From Streptomyces clavuligerus (GTDB lineage Bacteria > Actinomycetota > Actinomycetes > Streptomycetales > Streptomycetaceae): DNA of 64,000 nucleotides. The number at the start of each line of letters is the position of its first letter. Within the stretch, counting starts at the first letter, position 1. Positions 1 to 10,597 of the stretch are shown piece by piece. Location of the stretch: positions 5,815,001 to 5,879,000 of the forward strand of contig NZ_CP027858.1 of assembly GCF_005519465.1 (NCBI RefSeq), written 5' to 3'. The notes below the pieces were generated by a model. The model was not told the origin of the DNA. It was given only the letters and a program-made list of their open reading frames with translations, and did not search any database. The position numbers were made by a program, and so were the translations under genes.

Positions 1-2
1 AT

Positions 3-353
3 GTCCCGGCCGCCCACCGGCGGATCAGGGCGCTGGTCGAGGAGTACGAGCCCATCGAGATCGTCGTCGGTCTGCCCCGCTCCCTCAACGGCCGGGAGGG
101 CCCGGCCGCCAAGAAGGTCCGTACCTTCGCCGGGGAAGTGGCCCGGGGCGTGGCACCCGTTCCGGTGCGGCTGGTGGACGAGAGGATGACCACGGTGACC
201 GCCACCCAGGGGCTGCGCGCCTCGGGGGTCAAGGCGAAAAAGGGCCGTTCGGTCGTGGACCAGGCGGCGGCCGTCGTCATCCTCCAGAACGCCCTGGAGT
301 CCGAACGGGCGGCAGGTTCACCCCCGGGCGAGTCCGTCGAAGTGGTTGTCTGA
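3..353 (+). CDS. ruvX: RuvX/YqgF-type RNase H-fold nuclease, 5' truncated
   Basis: The reading frame is open from base 3 and ends at TGA 351-353, giving the last 116 residues; the start lies left of the window. The end matches the YqgF/RuvX family: the GLPRSLNG strand-turn, the DER-MTT motif (acidic active-site residue followed by MTT) and a final D-QAAAVVILQ helix. The family is RNase H-like and is implicated in maturing the 5' end of 16S rRNA; its older label is Holliday junction resolvase. mltG follows after 101 bases on the same strand, the usual actinobacterial neighbour. Confidence 0.85.
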   Translation, partial: VPAAHRRIRALVEEYEPIEIVVGLPRSLNGREGPAAKKVRTFAGEVARGVAPVPVRLVDERMTTVTATQGLRASGVKAKKGRSVVDQAAAVVILQNALESERAAGSPPGESVEVVV

Positions 354-454
354 TCGCGATACGGTAACGTTCCGCGCGATGCGGCGCTTTTCGAGCAGCC
401 GCTGCTCAACGGAGAGGCGGACCGTCCGGACCCCTCGCGGCTGTTTGGGGAACC

Positions 455-2323
455 ATGACTGAATATGGACGGGGTCAGGACTCCGCGCCGTGGCCTCCGG
501 AGGACCCGTTGTTCGGTGACCCGGCATGGGCGGCGCAGCAGGCGTCGCCCGGTCAGCCGTATCCGGAGCAGCAGCCCGTCGACCCGTACGCCGCGCAGCA
601 GGCCGCCCAGCAGCAGTACGCCGCCGGGCAGCCCGATCCGTATCAGCAGCAGCCGTACGGCGGACAGCCGCAGCCGGGGCAGCCGTACGCCGGTCAGCCC
701 CAGGACCCGTACACCGGGCAGCAGGACCCGTATGCCGGTCAGCCGCAGGACCCGTATGCCGGGCAGGGGCAGCAGCAGCCGCAGCAGCCCGGCCCGGTGT
801 ACGGGGGCCCGGAGGCACCGGTCTACGCGGAGCAGCAGTACCCGGCCCCCCAGCAGCAGTACGGCGAGCAGCAGTACGCCGCCGGGGGCTGGGACGCGGG
901 CCGGCAGACCGCGCTCACCTACGACCCGGCGCAGGTCGCGTACGACCCGGCCCAGGTCGCGCAGGTGGCGGCCGAGCCCTACGGCGGGCAGATGCCCGAT
1001 CCGTACACCACCCCGGACGCCTACCCGCCGCCGGAGCCCCCGGGCCGCCGGACCCCCGCGGCGGACCCCGCGGCCACCGGTGCCGCCGGGCCGGCCGAGG
1101 ACACCGGTGCGTCCCCCGTCGACGCGCCGTCCCCCGCCGCCGACGAGGACGGCCCCGGCGACGGGGCCCCCGCACCCGCGCGCTCCCGGCGGGGCGGCGA
1201 CGCGGGCGGCAGCGGCCGCTCCGGCCGCCCCCGGAAGCAGAAGAAGAGCCGCAACGGGATCGCCTGCCTGGTCGTCGCCACCGTCCTCGCGGGCGGGCTG
1301 GGCGTGGTCGCCTATGTCGGCTACCAGTACTGGGAGGGCCGCTTCGGCGCGGCCCCCGACTACAGCGGCGCGGGCACCGGCACCGTCCAGGTCGAGATCC
1401 CCCAGGGCGCCGTCGGCGCCGAGATCGGCCGGATTCTCAAGAGGAACGGCGTGGTCAAGAGCGTCGACGCCTTTGTCGCCGCCCAGAGCAGCAACCCCGA
1501 GGGGGGCAACGGCATCCAGGCCGGGGTCTACACCCTGAAGAAGGAGATGTCCGCGGCCAGCGCCCTCGCGACCATGCTCAAGCCCGAGAGCCGCAACGCG
1601 CTGATCATCCCCGAGGGCCGCCGCAATGTCTGGGTCTACCAGCAGATCGACAAGCGGCTGGAGCTCGACCCCGGCACCACCGCGAAGGTCGCCCAGGAGA
1701 AGGCCGGGGAGATGGGACTCCCGGCCTGGGCCACGGGCCACTCCAAGGTCAAGGACCCGCTGGAGGGCTTCCTCTTCCCCGCGAGCTACCCCGTCGCCAA
1801 GGGCACCGAGCCGGAGAAGGTCCTCAAGCGGATGGTGACCCGTGCCGTCGCCGAGTACGACCGCGTCGACCTGGCCGCCGAGGCCCGGGAGCTGGGGCTG
1901 GAGAACCCCTGGCAGCTCGTCACCGTGGCCAGCCTGGTCCAGGCCGAGGGCAAGACCGAGGAAGACTTCCGCAAGATGTCCGAGGTCATCTACAACCGGC
2001 TGAAGCCCGACAACACCGAGACCAACCGGAAGATCGAGTTCGACTCCGCCTTCAACTATCTCCAGGGCCAGAGCGAGATCAGGATCGGCGAGTCCGAGAT
2101 CCGGAACAACCCGGACCCGTACAACACCTACTACCACGAGGGCCTCACGCCGGGACCGATCGGCAACCCCGGCATGGAGGCGCTGAAGGCGGCGATCGAC
2201 CCCACGGACGACGGCTGGCTCTACTTCGTCGCCACCGACGGCATGAACAAGACCGAGTTCGCCAAGGACCACGACGAGTTCCTGGTGCTGAAGAACAAGT
2301 TCAACGAGTCGGGCGTCGAATGA
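455..2323 (+). CDS. mltG: Endolytic murein transglycosylase MltG with long cytoplasmic extension
   Basis: 622 residues. Residues 1-265 are low complexity, rich in Gln, Pro, Tyr and Gly with recurring DPYAGQ units, and end in a basic KQKKSR patch. One transmembrane helix follows at about 269-291, then the extracytoplasmic YceG domain to the C-terminus. The catalytic glutamate is probably E498 in ASLVQAEG, which matches the ASIVEKE motif of E. coli MltG. The enzyme cleaves nascent glycan strands at the membrane. E. coli MltG is about 340 residues, so the N-terminal extension is the actinobacterial addition. ATG at 455 is preceded by GGGGAA. aroE begins 25 bases downstream, so the two are probably co-transcribed. 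Confidence 0.92.
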   Translation: MTEYGRGQDSAPWPPEDPLFGDPAWAAQQASPGQPYPEQQPVDPYAAQQAAQQQYAAGQPDPYQQQPYGGQPQPGQPYAGQPQDPYTGQQDPYAGQPQDPYAGQGQQQPQQPGPVYGGPEAPVYAEQQYPAPQQQYGEQQYAAGGWDAGRQTALTYDPAQVAYDPAQVAQVAAEPYGGQMPDPYTTPDAYPPPEPPGRRTPAADPAATGAAGPAEDTGASPVDAPSPAADEDGPGDGAPAPARSRRGGDAGGSGRSGRPRKQKKSRNGIACLVVATVLAGGLGVVAYVGYQYWEGRFGAAPDYSGAGTGTVQVEIPQGAVGAEIGRILKRNGVVKSVDAFVAAQSSNPEGGNGIQAGVYTLKKEMSAASALATMLKPESRNALIIPEGRRNVWVYQQIDKRLELDPGTTAKVAQEKAGEMGLPAWATGHSKVKDPLEGFLFPASYPVAKGTEPEKVLKRMVTRAVAEYDRVDLAAEARELGLENPWQLVTVASLVQAEGKTEEDFRKMSEVIYNRLKPDNTETNRKIEFDSAFNYLQGQSEIRIGESEIRNNPDPYNTYYHEGLTPGPIGNPGMEALKAAIDPTDDGWLYFVATDGMNKTEFAKDHDEFLVLKNKFNESGVE

Positions 2324-2348
2324 GCCCGATATCCAGGAGGGGGACACG

Positions 2349-3200
2349 ATGACCGCCGCACAGTCCGGGCCCGCCGGACCGGTGCGCAGGGCGGCGGTGC
2401 TCGGTTCGCCCATCGAGCACTCGCTCTCCCCGGTGCTGCACCGCGCCGCCTACGCCGCCCTCGGCCTCGACGCCTGGTCGTACGGGCGCCACGAGGTGAC
2501 GGAGGAGACCCTCCCCGGCTTCCTGGACGGGCTCGACCCCTCCTGGGCCGGGCTCTCCCTGACCATGCCGCTCAAGCGGGCGGTCATCCCGCTGCTCGAC
2601 GGGGTCAGCCCCACGGCCGCCGCCGTGGCCGCCGTCAACACCGTCGTCCTCACCCCGGACGGCCGTCGGCTCGGCGACAACACCGACATCCCCGGCATGG
2701 TCGCGGCCCTGGCCGAGCGGGGCGTCGACAAGGTCGAGTCCGCCGCCGTCCTCGGCGCGGGCGCCACCGCCTCCTCCGCCCTCGCCGCCCTGGCCCGGAT
2801 CTGCGCGGGCCCCGTCACCGCCTATGTCCGGGGCGAGGCCCGCGCGGCCGAGATGCTCGGCTGGGGCGAACGGCTCGGCGTCGAGGTGCACACCGCCGAC
2901 TGGAGCGACGCCGCACGGGCCCTCGAAGCCCCGCTCGTCGTCGCCACCACCCCCGCGGGGGCCGCCGACGCGCTCGCCGCGGCGGTGCCCGACCGCCCCG
3001 GCACCCTCTTCGACGTGCTCTACGACCCCTGGCCCACCCCGCTCGCCGCCGCCTGGTCCGCCCGGGGCGGAGCGGTCCTCGGCGGCCTCGACCTCCTCGT
3101 CCACCAGGCCGTCCTTCAGGTCGAACAGATGACCGGACGCGCCCCGGGTCCGCTGGCGGCGATGCGCGCGGCGGGCGAGGCGGCCATCGCCGCGCGATAA
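2349..3200 (+). CDS. aroE: Shikimate dehydrogenase
   Basis: 283 residues, the usual size. It reduces 3-dehydroshikimate to shikimate with NADPH, the fourth step of the shikimate pathway. The N-terminal substrate domain shows GSPIEHSLSP and the catalytic lysine K76 in LTMPLKRAV, with N97 and the DNTD motif (D110-D113). The Rossmann half carries VLGAGATA. The ATG at 2349 has a strong AGGAGGGGG upstream. It sits between mltG and the aroCKBQ group, separated from aroC by 147 bases. Confidence 0.93.
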   Translation: MTAAQSGPAGPVRRAAVLGSPIEHSLSPVLHRAAYAALGLDAWSYGRHEVTEETLPGFLDGLDPSWAGLSLTMPLKRAVIPLLDGVSPTAAAVAAVNTVVLTPDGRRLGDNTDIPGMVAALAERGVDKVESAAVLGAGATASSALAALARICAGPVTAYVRGEARAAEMLGWGERLGVEVHTADWSDAARALEAPLVVATTPAGAADALAAAVPDRPGTLFDVLYDPWPTPLAAAWSARGGAVLGGLDLLVHQAVLQVEQMTGRAPGPLAAMRAAGEAAIAAR

Positions 3201-3347
3201 CCGCCGCCCGCGTCGCTCCACCCGCGTCCGACTGCTGGACCACGGCCCGGGGCATACCGCCGGACATGGGAGGATCGTGTCAGGCGGGCCAGGGCCGCGC
3301 ACCCGGTCGCGCCGTCGCAGTTCCAGGCGCGAGCAAGAGGAGCACCG

Positions 3348-4528
3348 TTGAGCAGGTTGCGTTGGCTGACGGCGGGGGAGTCCCACGGCCCCGCACTGGT
3401 GGCCACACTGGAGGGACTGCCCGCCGGTGTGCCGGTCACCACGGAACTGGTGGCGGACCACCTGGCCCGTCGCCGGCTCGGCTATGGACGCGGTGCCCGG
3501 ATGAAGTTCGAACGGGACGAGATCACCTTCCTCGGCGGGGTGCGCCACGGCCTGACCATGGGCTCCCCGGTGGCCGTGATGATCGGCAACACCGAGTGGC
3601 CCAAGTGGGAGAAGGTCATGTCGGCCGACCCCGTGGACCCCGAGGAGCTGGCCTCGCTGGCCCGCAACGCCCCGCTGACCCGGCCCCGCCCCGGCCACGC
3701 CGACCTCGCGGGCATGCAGAAGTACGCCCTCGACGAGGCCCGCCCGGTGCTGGAGCGCGCCTCCGCCCGGGAGACCGCGGCCCGGGTCGCGCTCGGCGCG
3801 ATCGCCCGCTCCTACCTCAAGGAGACCACCGGGATCGAGATCGTCTCCCATGTGATCGAGCTGGCCGCCGCGAAGGCCCCCTACGGCCACTACCCGACCC
3901 CCGCCGACGTCGAGAAGCTCGACGCCGACCCGGTGCGCTGCCTGGACGAGACCGCGTCCGCCGCGATGGTCGCCGAGATCGACCAGGCCCACAAGGACGG
4001 CGACACCCTCGGCGGCGTCGTCGAGGTGCTGGCCTACGGCGTCCCCGTCGGCCTCGGCTCCCACGTCCACTGGGACCGGCGGCTCGACGCCCGGCTGGCC
4101 GGAGCCCTCATGGGCATCCAGGCGATCAAGGGCGTCGAGGTCGGCGACGGCTTCGAGCTGGCGCGCGTCCCCGGCTCGCAGGCCCATGACGAGATCATCC
4201 CCACCCCCGAGGGCATCCGGCGCAGCTCCGGGCGGTCCGGCGGCACCGAGGGCGGCATGTCCACCGGCGAGCTGCTGCGGGTCCGCGCCGCGATGAAGCC
4301 GATCGCCACCGTGCCCCGGGCGCTGGCCACCGTCGACATCACCACCGGCGAGGTCGCCGCCGCCCACCACCAGCGCTCCGACGTCTGCGCCGTCCCGGCC
4401 GCGGGCATCGTCGCCGAAGCGATGGTCGCCCTGGTGCTCGCCGACGCGGTCGCCGAGAAGTTCGGCGGTGACAGCGTCACCGAGACCCGCCGCAACGCCA
4501 CCGCGTACCTCGACCATCTCCACATCCG

Positions 4529-4532
<4 letters not shown>
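3348..4532 (+). CDS. aroC: Chorismate synthase
   Basis: 394 residues, FMN-dependent. It converts 5-enolpyruvylshikimate-3-phosphate to chorismate. Family motifs are visible: [11 protein letters not shown] near the N-terminus, [11 protein letters not shown], the [14 protein letters not shown] stretch, and a C-terminal [10 protein letters not shown]. The start is TTG at 3348 with GAGGAG 6-7 bases upstream; it gives the expected [13 protein letters not shown] beginning. The stop overlaps the aroK start by four bases (GTGA), so aroC, aroK, aroB and aroQ form one translationally coupled set. Confidence 0.94.
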
Positions 4533-6572
<2,040 letters not shown>

Positions 6573-6689
6573 GCACCCGGCCCGGCCCCGCGGGGCTTGT
6601 GCCCGGGGTCCGGGGGTAGCGTTCGACCCGGGCGGCGGCCCGTTCCGCCGTCCGGGCAGCGTCAGTCGTACGAGACGGAGTGGCACCGG

Positions 6690-7322
6690 ATGCAGCACGC
6701 CGTGGGGGCCCAGCCGCCCCAGGGGACGACCGGCTGGACCCAGACCGGCCCCGCGCCCGTGACCGGTGCCGGGACCGCCCCGCTCGCCGTCCTCCTCATC
6801 GGCCCGGCCGGGGCGGGCAAGACCACGGTGGCCCGCCACTGGGCCACGCGGCGGCGGGTGCCCACCGCGCACATCAGCCTGGACGACGTCCGTGAGTGGG
6901 TGCGCTCCGGTTTCGCCGACCCGCGCTCGGGCTGGAACGAGCACTCCGAGACCCAGTACCGCCTCGCCCGCCGCACCTGCGGTTTCGCCGCGCGGAACTT
7001 TCTGGCGAACGGGATCTCCTGCATCATCGACGACGCAGTCTTCCCCGACTGGCCCGTCGTGGGCCTCGGCGGGTGGAAACGGCATGTCGGGCCGGGGCTG
7101 CTGCCGGTGGTGCTGCTGCCGGGGCTGGACACGGTGCTGGAGCGGAACGCGCGGCGGTCGGGGAGCAGACGCCTCGCGGACGAGGAGGTCGCGTCCATCC
7201 ACGGCCGGATGGCCGGCTGGTACGGATCGGGTCTCCCGATCATCGACAACTCTCACCACGACGTCGAAACCACCGCGCAAGCCCTCGACACGGCCCTCAC
7301 CAACGCGCTGCGCGCGCCCTGA
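6690..7322 (+). CDS. P-loop AAA/zeta-like kinase, function unknown
   Basis: 210 residues. A Walker A motif (GPAGAGKTT, residues 38-46) opens a small nucleotide-binding domain, followed by ISLDDVREWV, a likely substrate or Mg-binding acidic motif, and a C-terminal WYGSGLPIIDNS segment as in small P-loop phosphotransferases. The frame is open from 6597; ATG 6690 is preferred because residues upstream of it look like translated spacer. It may phosphorylate a small molecule, but the substrate is not evident. The gene stands alone between aroQ and a repeat-filled gap. Confidence 0.7.
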   Translation: MQHAVGAQPPQGTTGWTQTGPAPVTGAGTAPLAVLLIGPAGAGKTTVARHWATRRRVPTAHISLDDVREWVRSGFADPRSGWNEHSETQYRLARRTCGFAARNFLANGISCIIDDAVFPDWPVVGLGGWKRHVGPGLLPVVLLPGLDTVLERNARRSGSRRLADEEVASIHGRMAGWYGSGLPIIDNSHHDVETTAQALDTALTNALRAP

Positions 7323-7360
7323 CCCGCACCACGCCACGCCTTGTGGGGGTGCCTGAGATT

Positions 7361-7492
7361 CAGCCTCTCCGGCGTTTGAGGAGCGGGGGTTCGGGGGCTG
7401 GCCCCCGACGACGGGGCCGCGCGGGGGTTCGTCGGCTTGCGCGTGAGCCTTGCGTTGGGTGCGGGGTCCGTCCTCAAGCGCCGGACGGGCTG
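7361..7492 (+). repeat. Inverted-repeat-bounded element, copy A core
   Basis: The left arm at 7361-7382 (begins CAGCCTCTCCGGCGTTTGAG) and the right arm at 7471-7492 (ends CCGGACGGGCTG) are inverted copies of each other, 19 of 22 positions matching. They bound a 132-bp element. Inside is a near-perfect hairpin TCGGGGGC-TG-GCCCCCGA at 7391-7408. The same element recurs at 28415-28546. The layout resembles a short non-autonomous or REP-type repeat; no transposase is nearby. Confidence 0.75.
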
Positions 7493-7605
7493 GTTTTGCT
7501 CGGGTCGGTCGTCGGGTGCGGGGGTGGGGGCCTCCGGGCTCGACTCCTCAGGGCCGGCAGACCGGGCGTCCGTCGTCCGGGCGCGGGTCGTTGTCCGCCG
7601 GTCCC

Positions 7606-7985
7606 TTCCGGGGACGACCCTGCACCCCCCACCACGGGGAGACGGCTCACTCGGTGCGGGGAGTGGGCACACCTCCGCCCGGTGGGAAGGGGGAGCCGCA
7701 GGCCCCCCGCACGCAGTGGGCACACTCCCGCCCCGGTGGGAGAAAGGCGGCCCCGGATCCCGGCCAGGGGCCCCACCACGGGGAGACGGGCCCCCGTGCG
7801 GGACGTGGGCATACTCCCGCCCGGTGGGAGTAGGGGCGGCCCCGGCCCACACGGGGTGGGGACGACCCTGCACCCCCCACCACGGGCAGACGGCCCACCC
7901 GGTGCCGGAAGCGGGCACGCTCCCGCCCGGTGGGAGGGAGAAGGCTGCCGCACCCGGTGCGGGAAGAAACCCGGTCGGACGTCCC
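7606..7985 (+). repeat. Hairpin-bearing repeat array, copy A
   Basis: ACCACGGG(G/C)AGACGG recurs at 7631, 7775 and 7879. The 17-base hairpin CTCCCGCCCGGTGGGAG or a close variant occurs near 7672-7688, 7725-7742, 7814-7830 and 7920-7936. Each would fold as eight base pairs with one G-U. The array follows the inverted-repeat core, and copy B at 28660-28950 keeps the order and spacing, so core and array were duplicated together. Confidence 0.75.
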
Positions 7986-8023
7986 GGCGGGCCCCGGCGC
8001 GGGGGCGCTCGTACGCTCAGGAC

Positions 8024-9130
8024 ATGTCTGAGGTGTATGGCGTCCGCCGCAACCGCCTGCGCGAGCGATACGCGGCCACCGGCACCGCCGGCGCCCTCGT
8101 CTCCCGGCCCGCCAACGTCCGCTACCTCGCCGGCGGCGCCCCCCGTGGCGCGGTCCTGCTCCTCGGCCCGGCCGAGGACGTCCTGCTCTGCCCCCGGGAG
8201 CCCACGGGCGACACCCGCGAGGGCCGCCCCGACGAGCGGCTGCGCCTGACCGTGCTGCCCACCGCCTCCGGCGACCCCGCCGTCGCCGCCGCCGATCTCG
8301 CCCGCACCGCCGGCGGCGCCTCGCTCGCCGTCGAGGAGCACCACCTCACCGTCTCCCGCCACCGCGCGGTCCGCTCCGTCGCGCCCCGGATGCGCCTCGC
8401 CGACCTCGGTCTCGCGGTCGAGCAGCTCCGCGTGGTCAAGGACGAGGAGGAGATCGCCTGTCTGCGGATCGCCGCGGAGATCACCGACCAGGCCCTCGGG
8501 GAGCTGCTGGAGTCGATCCTCGTCGGCCGCACCGAACGCCATCTCGCCCTGGAGCTGGAACGCCGTCTGATCGACCACGGCGCGGACGGCCCCGCGTTCC
8601 CCACCTCCGTGGCCACCGGACCGAACTCCGGCCGCCGGGGACACCACCCCACGGACCGCAGGGTCGAGGAGGGCGACTTCCTCTCCGTCTGCGTGGGCGC
8701 GGACTACCGGGGCTACCGGTGTGAGATCGGCCGTACCTTTGTCATCGGCACCTCCCCGGCCCAGTGGCAGATCGAACTGTACGATCTTGTCTTCGCCGCG
8801 CAGCGGGCCGCCCGTGAGGCCCTGGCACCGGGCGCCGCGTGCCGCGATGTGGACCGCGCGGCACGCCAGATCCTGGACGCGGCGGGCCATGGCGAGGGCC
8901 TCGCCCCGCTCACCGGACACGGTGTCGGCCTGGAAATCGACGAGGACCCGCAGTTGGCTCCGGCCGCCATGGGTAAACTGGACGCTTGTGTGCCGGTCAC
9001 CGTCGAACCGGGGGTCCACCTCCCGGGCCGGGGCGGGGTCCGGATCGATGACACGCTCGTCGTGCGCCAGGAGGCGGACGGCGGACCCGAGCTACTCACC
9101 ATCACGACCAAGGAACTGCTCGCGCTCTGA
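8024..9130 (+). CDS. M24 (aminopeptidase P/prolidase-like) homologue, metal site degenerate
   Basis: 368 residues: an N-terminal creatinase-like domain, then a pita-bread M24 fold. Active M24 peptidases bind two metals through Asp, Asp, His, Glu, Glu. Aligning the motifs by eye gives C223 (in SVCVG), E234 (in RCEIGRT), H299 (in GHGVG), E328 (in VEPG) and D342 (in RIDD). The second active-site His of the HEDP motif is D306. So three ligands and one supporting residue are changed. It lies directly upstream of efp, where prolidase genes usually sit. It may be a pseudo-enzyme or have altered chemistry. ATG 8024 is used although the frame is open further upstream. Confidence 0.8.
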   Translation: MSEVYGVRRNRLRERYAATGTAGALVSRPANVRYLAGGAPRGAVLLLGPAEDVLLCPREPTGDTREGRPDERLRLTVLPTASGDPAVAAADLARTAGGASLAVEEHHLTVSRHRAVRSVAPRMRLADLGLAVEQLRVVKDEEEIACLRIAAEITDQALGELLESILVGRTERHLALELERRLIDHGADGPAFPTSVATGPNSGRRGHHPTDRRVEEGDFLSVCVGADYRGYRCEIGRTFVIGTSPAQWQIELYDLVFAAQRAAREALAPGAACRDVDRAARQILDAAGHGEGLAPLTGHGVGLEIDEDPQLAPAAMGKLDACVPVTVEPGVHLPGRGGVRIDDTLVVRQEADGGPELLTITTKELLAL

Positions 9131-9187
9131 GGCGCGGCCCGCAGCCCTCGGCCGTCCACCAGCGTCAGTCCAGGAGATTCCGCAACC

Positions 9188-9754
9188 GTGGCTTCCACGA
9201 ACGACCTCAAGAACGGCATGGTGCTCAAGCTCGACAACGGCCAGCTGTGGTCCGTCGTCGAGTTCCAGCACGTCAAGCCCGGCAAGGGCCCGGCTTTCGT
9301 GCGCACCAAGCTCAAGAACGTGCTGTCCGGCAAGATCGTCGACAAGACGTTCAACGCCGGCGTGAAGGTCGAGACGGCCACCGTCGACCGCCGCGACATG
9401 CAGTTCTCGTACATGGACGGCGACTACTTCGTCTTCATGGACATGCAGACCTACGACCAGCTGCACGTCTCCCGCCCGTCCGTCGGCGACGCCGCGAACT
9501 TCCTGATCGAGGGCTTCACCGCCACCGTCGCCACGCACGAGGGCGAGGTGCTCTACGTCGAGCTGCCCGCCGCCGTCGAGCTGGTCATCGCGGAGACCGA
9601 GCCGGGCGTCCAGGGCGACCGCTCCACCGGTGGCACCAAGCCCGCCAAGCTGGAGACCGGCTACACCGTCCAGGTCCCGCTCTTCATCACCACCGGTGAG
9701 AAGATCAAGGTCGACACCCGCTCCGGCGACTACCTCAGCCGGGTGAACAGCTAA
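9188..9754 (+). CDS. efp: Translation elongation factor P
   Basis: 188 residues, three beta-barrel domains as in all EF-P. It binds between the ribosomal P and E sites and relieves stalling at polyproline stretches. The tip loop reads PGKGP with K33, the position modified in some bacteria; no modification gene is seen nearby. The GTG start at 9188 is preceded by CAGGAGA. nusB follows after two bases, so they are co-transcribed. The many proline-rich proteins in this window fit a need for EF-P. Confidence 0.95.
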   Translation: MASTNDLKNGMVLKLDNGQLWSVVEFQHVKPGKGPAFVRTKLKNVLSGKIVDKTFNAGVKVETATVDRRDMQFSYMDGDYFVFMDMQTYDQLHVSRPSVGDAANFLIEGFTATVATHEGEVLYVELPAAVELVIAETEPGVQGDRSTGGTKPAKLETGYTVQVPLFITTGEKIKVDTRSGDYLSRVNS

Positions 9755-9756
9755 CC

Positions 9757-10185
9757 GTGGCCGCCCGCAACAAGGCCCGTAAGCGCGCCTTCCAGATCCT
9801 CTTCGAGGCCGACCAGCGCGATGTCTCCGTGCAGACCGTCCTCGCCGACTGGATTCGGCACTCGCGGACCGACACCCGGCAGCCTCCGGTCAGCGAGTAC
9901 ACGATGGAGCTGGTCGAGGGGTACGCGCAGTACGCGCCCCGGATCGACGAGCTGATCGCGACCTACGCCGAGGGCTGGGACCTGGACCGGATGCCGGTCG
10001 TGGACCGCAACATCCTGCGGCTGGGCACCTATGAACTGGTGTGGGTGGACGGGACGCCGGACGCGGTCGTGATCGACGAGGCGGTGGAGCTCGCGAAGGA
10101 GTTCTCCACCGACGAGTCGCCCGCGTTCGTGAACGGTCTCCTCGGCCGTTTCAAGGACCTCAAGCCGAGCCTGCGCCGCGCGTAG
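9757..10185 (+). CDS. nusB: Transcription antitermination factor NusB
   Basis: 142 residues, all-helical NusB fold. It binds boxA RNA with NusE (S10) in rRNA antitermination complexes. The N-terminus has the basic ARNKARKRAFQILFEAD segment, and the C-terminal half shows the VDRNILRLGTYEL and PAFVNGLLGRF motifs of the family. GTG 9757 starts two bases after the efp stop. A 20-bp perfect hairpin follows 20 bases after the stop. Confidence 0.94.
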   Translation: MAARNKARKRAFQILFEADQRDVSVQTVLADWIRHSRTDTRQPPVSEYTMELVEGYAQYAPRIDELIATYAEGWDLDRMPVVDRNILRLGTYELVWVDGTPDAVVIDEAVELAKEFSTDESPAFVNGLLGRFKDLKPSLRRA

Positions 10186-10205
10186 CGGCGGGCCGGTTCG
10201 ACACC

Positions 10206-10250
10206 CGGGCCCGGGTCCGACGACTTCCGCAGTCGTCGGACCCGGGCCCG
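10206..10250 (+). terminator. Strong hairpin terminator after nusB
   Basis: A perfect 20-bp stem (10206-10225 pairs with 10231-10250) with the five-base loop TCCGC. There is no T-tract, which is common in Streptomyces. It ends the efp-nusB unit. Confidence 0.8.
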
Positions 10251-10597
10251 AGTGCTGTGCGCCGGGGGAGCACAGGTTCCGGAATTGCCCCTTCCGGGGC
10301 CTCTGGCGCACCGGAGGCGCACGGTGGGGCCGGGGCCGCTCCGACCCTCCACCGGAGCGCTGCCGGGCGTCTCACGCGCCTTCTGTGCCCCCGGTGCCTC
10401 CAGCGGCACACGGCTCCCGCCATGGGGCACTCCGCCGGAAACGACAGGAGGGCGGGCCCCTCCCGGGGGGCCCGCCCTCCTGCTGTGCCGATATCGCCGT
10501 GACGTTTCTCCTCGACCCTCCCGAACGGCTCGGGCCTCGGGGGACGGAACGGACGCGCCAGCGGCGGAGGCGCGGAGTGAGCGGAAAGGCGGCTGCC
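10251..10597 (+). other. Convergent nusB/bldD spacer
   Basis: This spacer holds no credible gene. Apart from the hairpin at 10445-10482 I see only GC-rich, non-conserved sequence. nusB and bldD converge on it. Confidence 0.6.
10445..10482. terminator. Bidirectional hairpin between nusB and bldD
   Basis: A perfect 16-bp stem, CAGGAGGGCGGGCCCC at 10445-10460 pairing with 10467-10482, around loop TCCCGG. It lies 115 bases past the bldD stop on the minus strand and 260 past nusB, so it can serve either transcript. Confidence 0.7.

Larger units (their letters stand above)
7323..8023 (+). other. 700-base gap filled by a dispersed intergenic repeat
   Basis: No convincing gene is present: all frames here are shadows, and the proline/arginine-rich open frames match no family I recognise. 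Most of it is repeat copy A, described in separate entries (inverted-repeat core 7361-7492, hairpin array about 7606-7985). The last about 35 bases precede the M24 peptidase gene. Confidence 0.7.

Noticed and set aside
7437..8249. Open frames within repeat copy A and similar ones in copy B (28247-29763)
   Set aside because: Repeats give similar peptides in several frames at once, and some run through the real peptidase gene. No start signals or family match.
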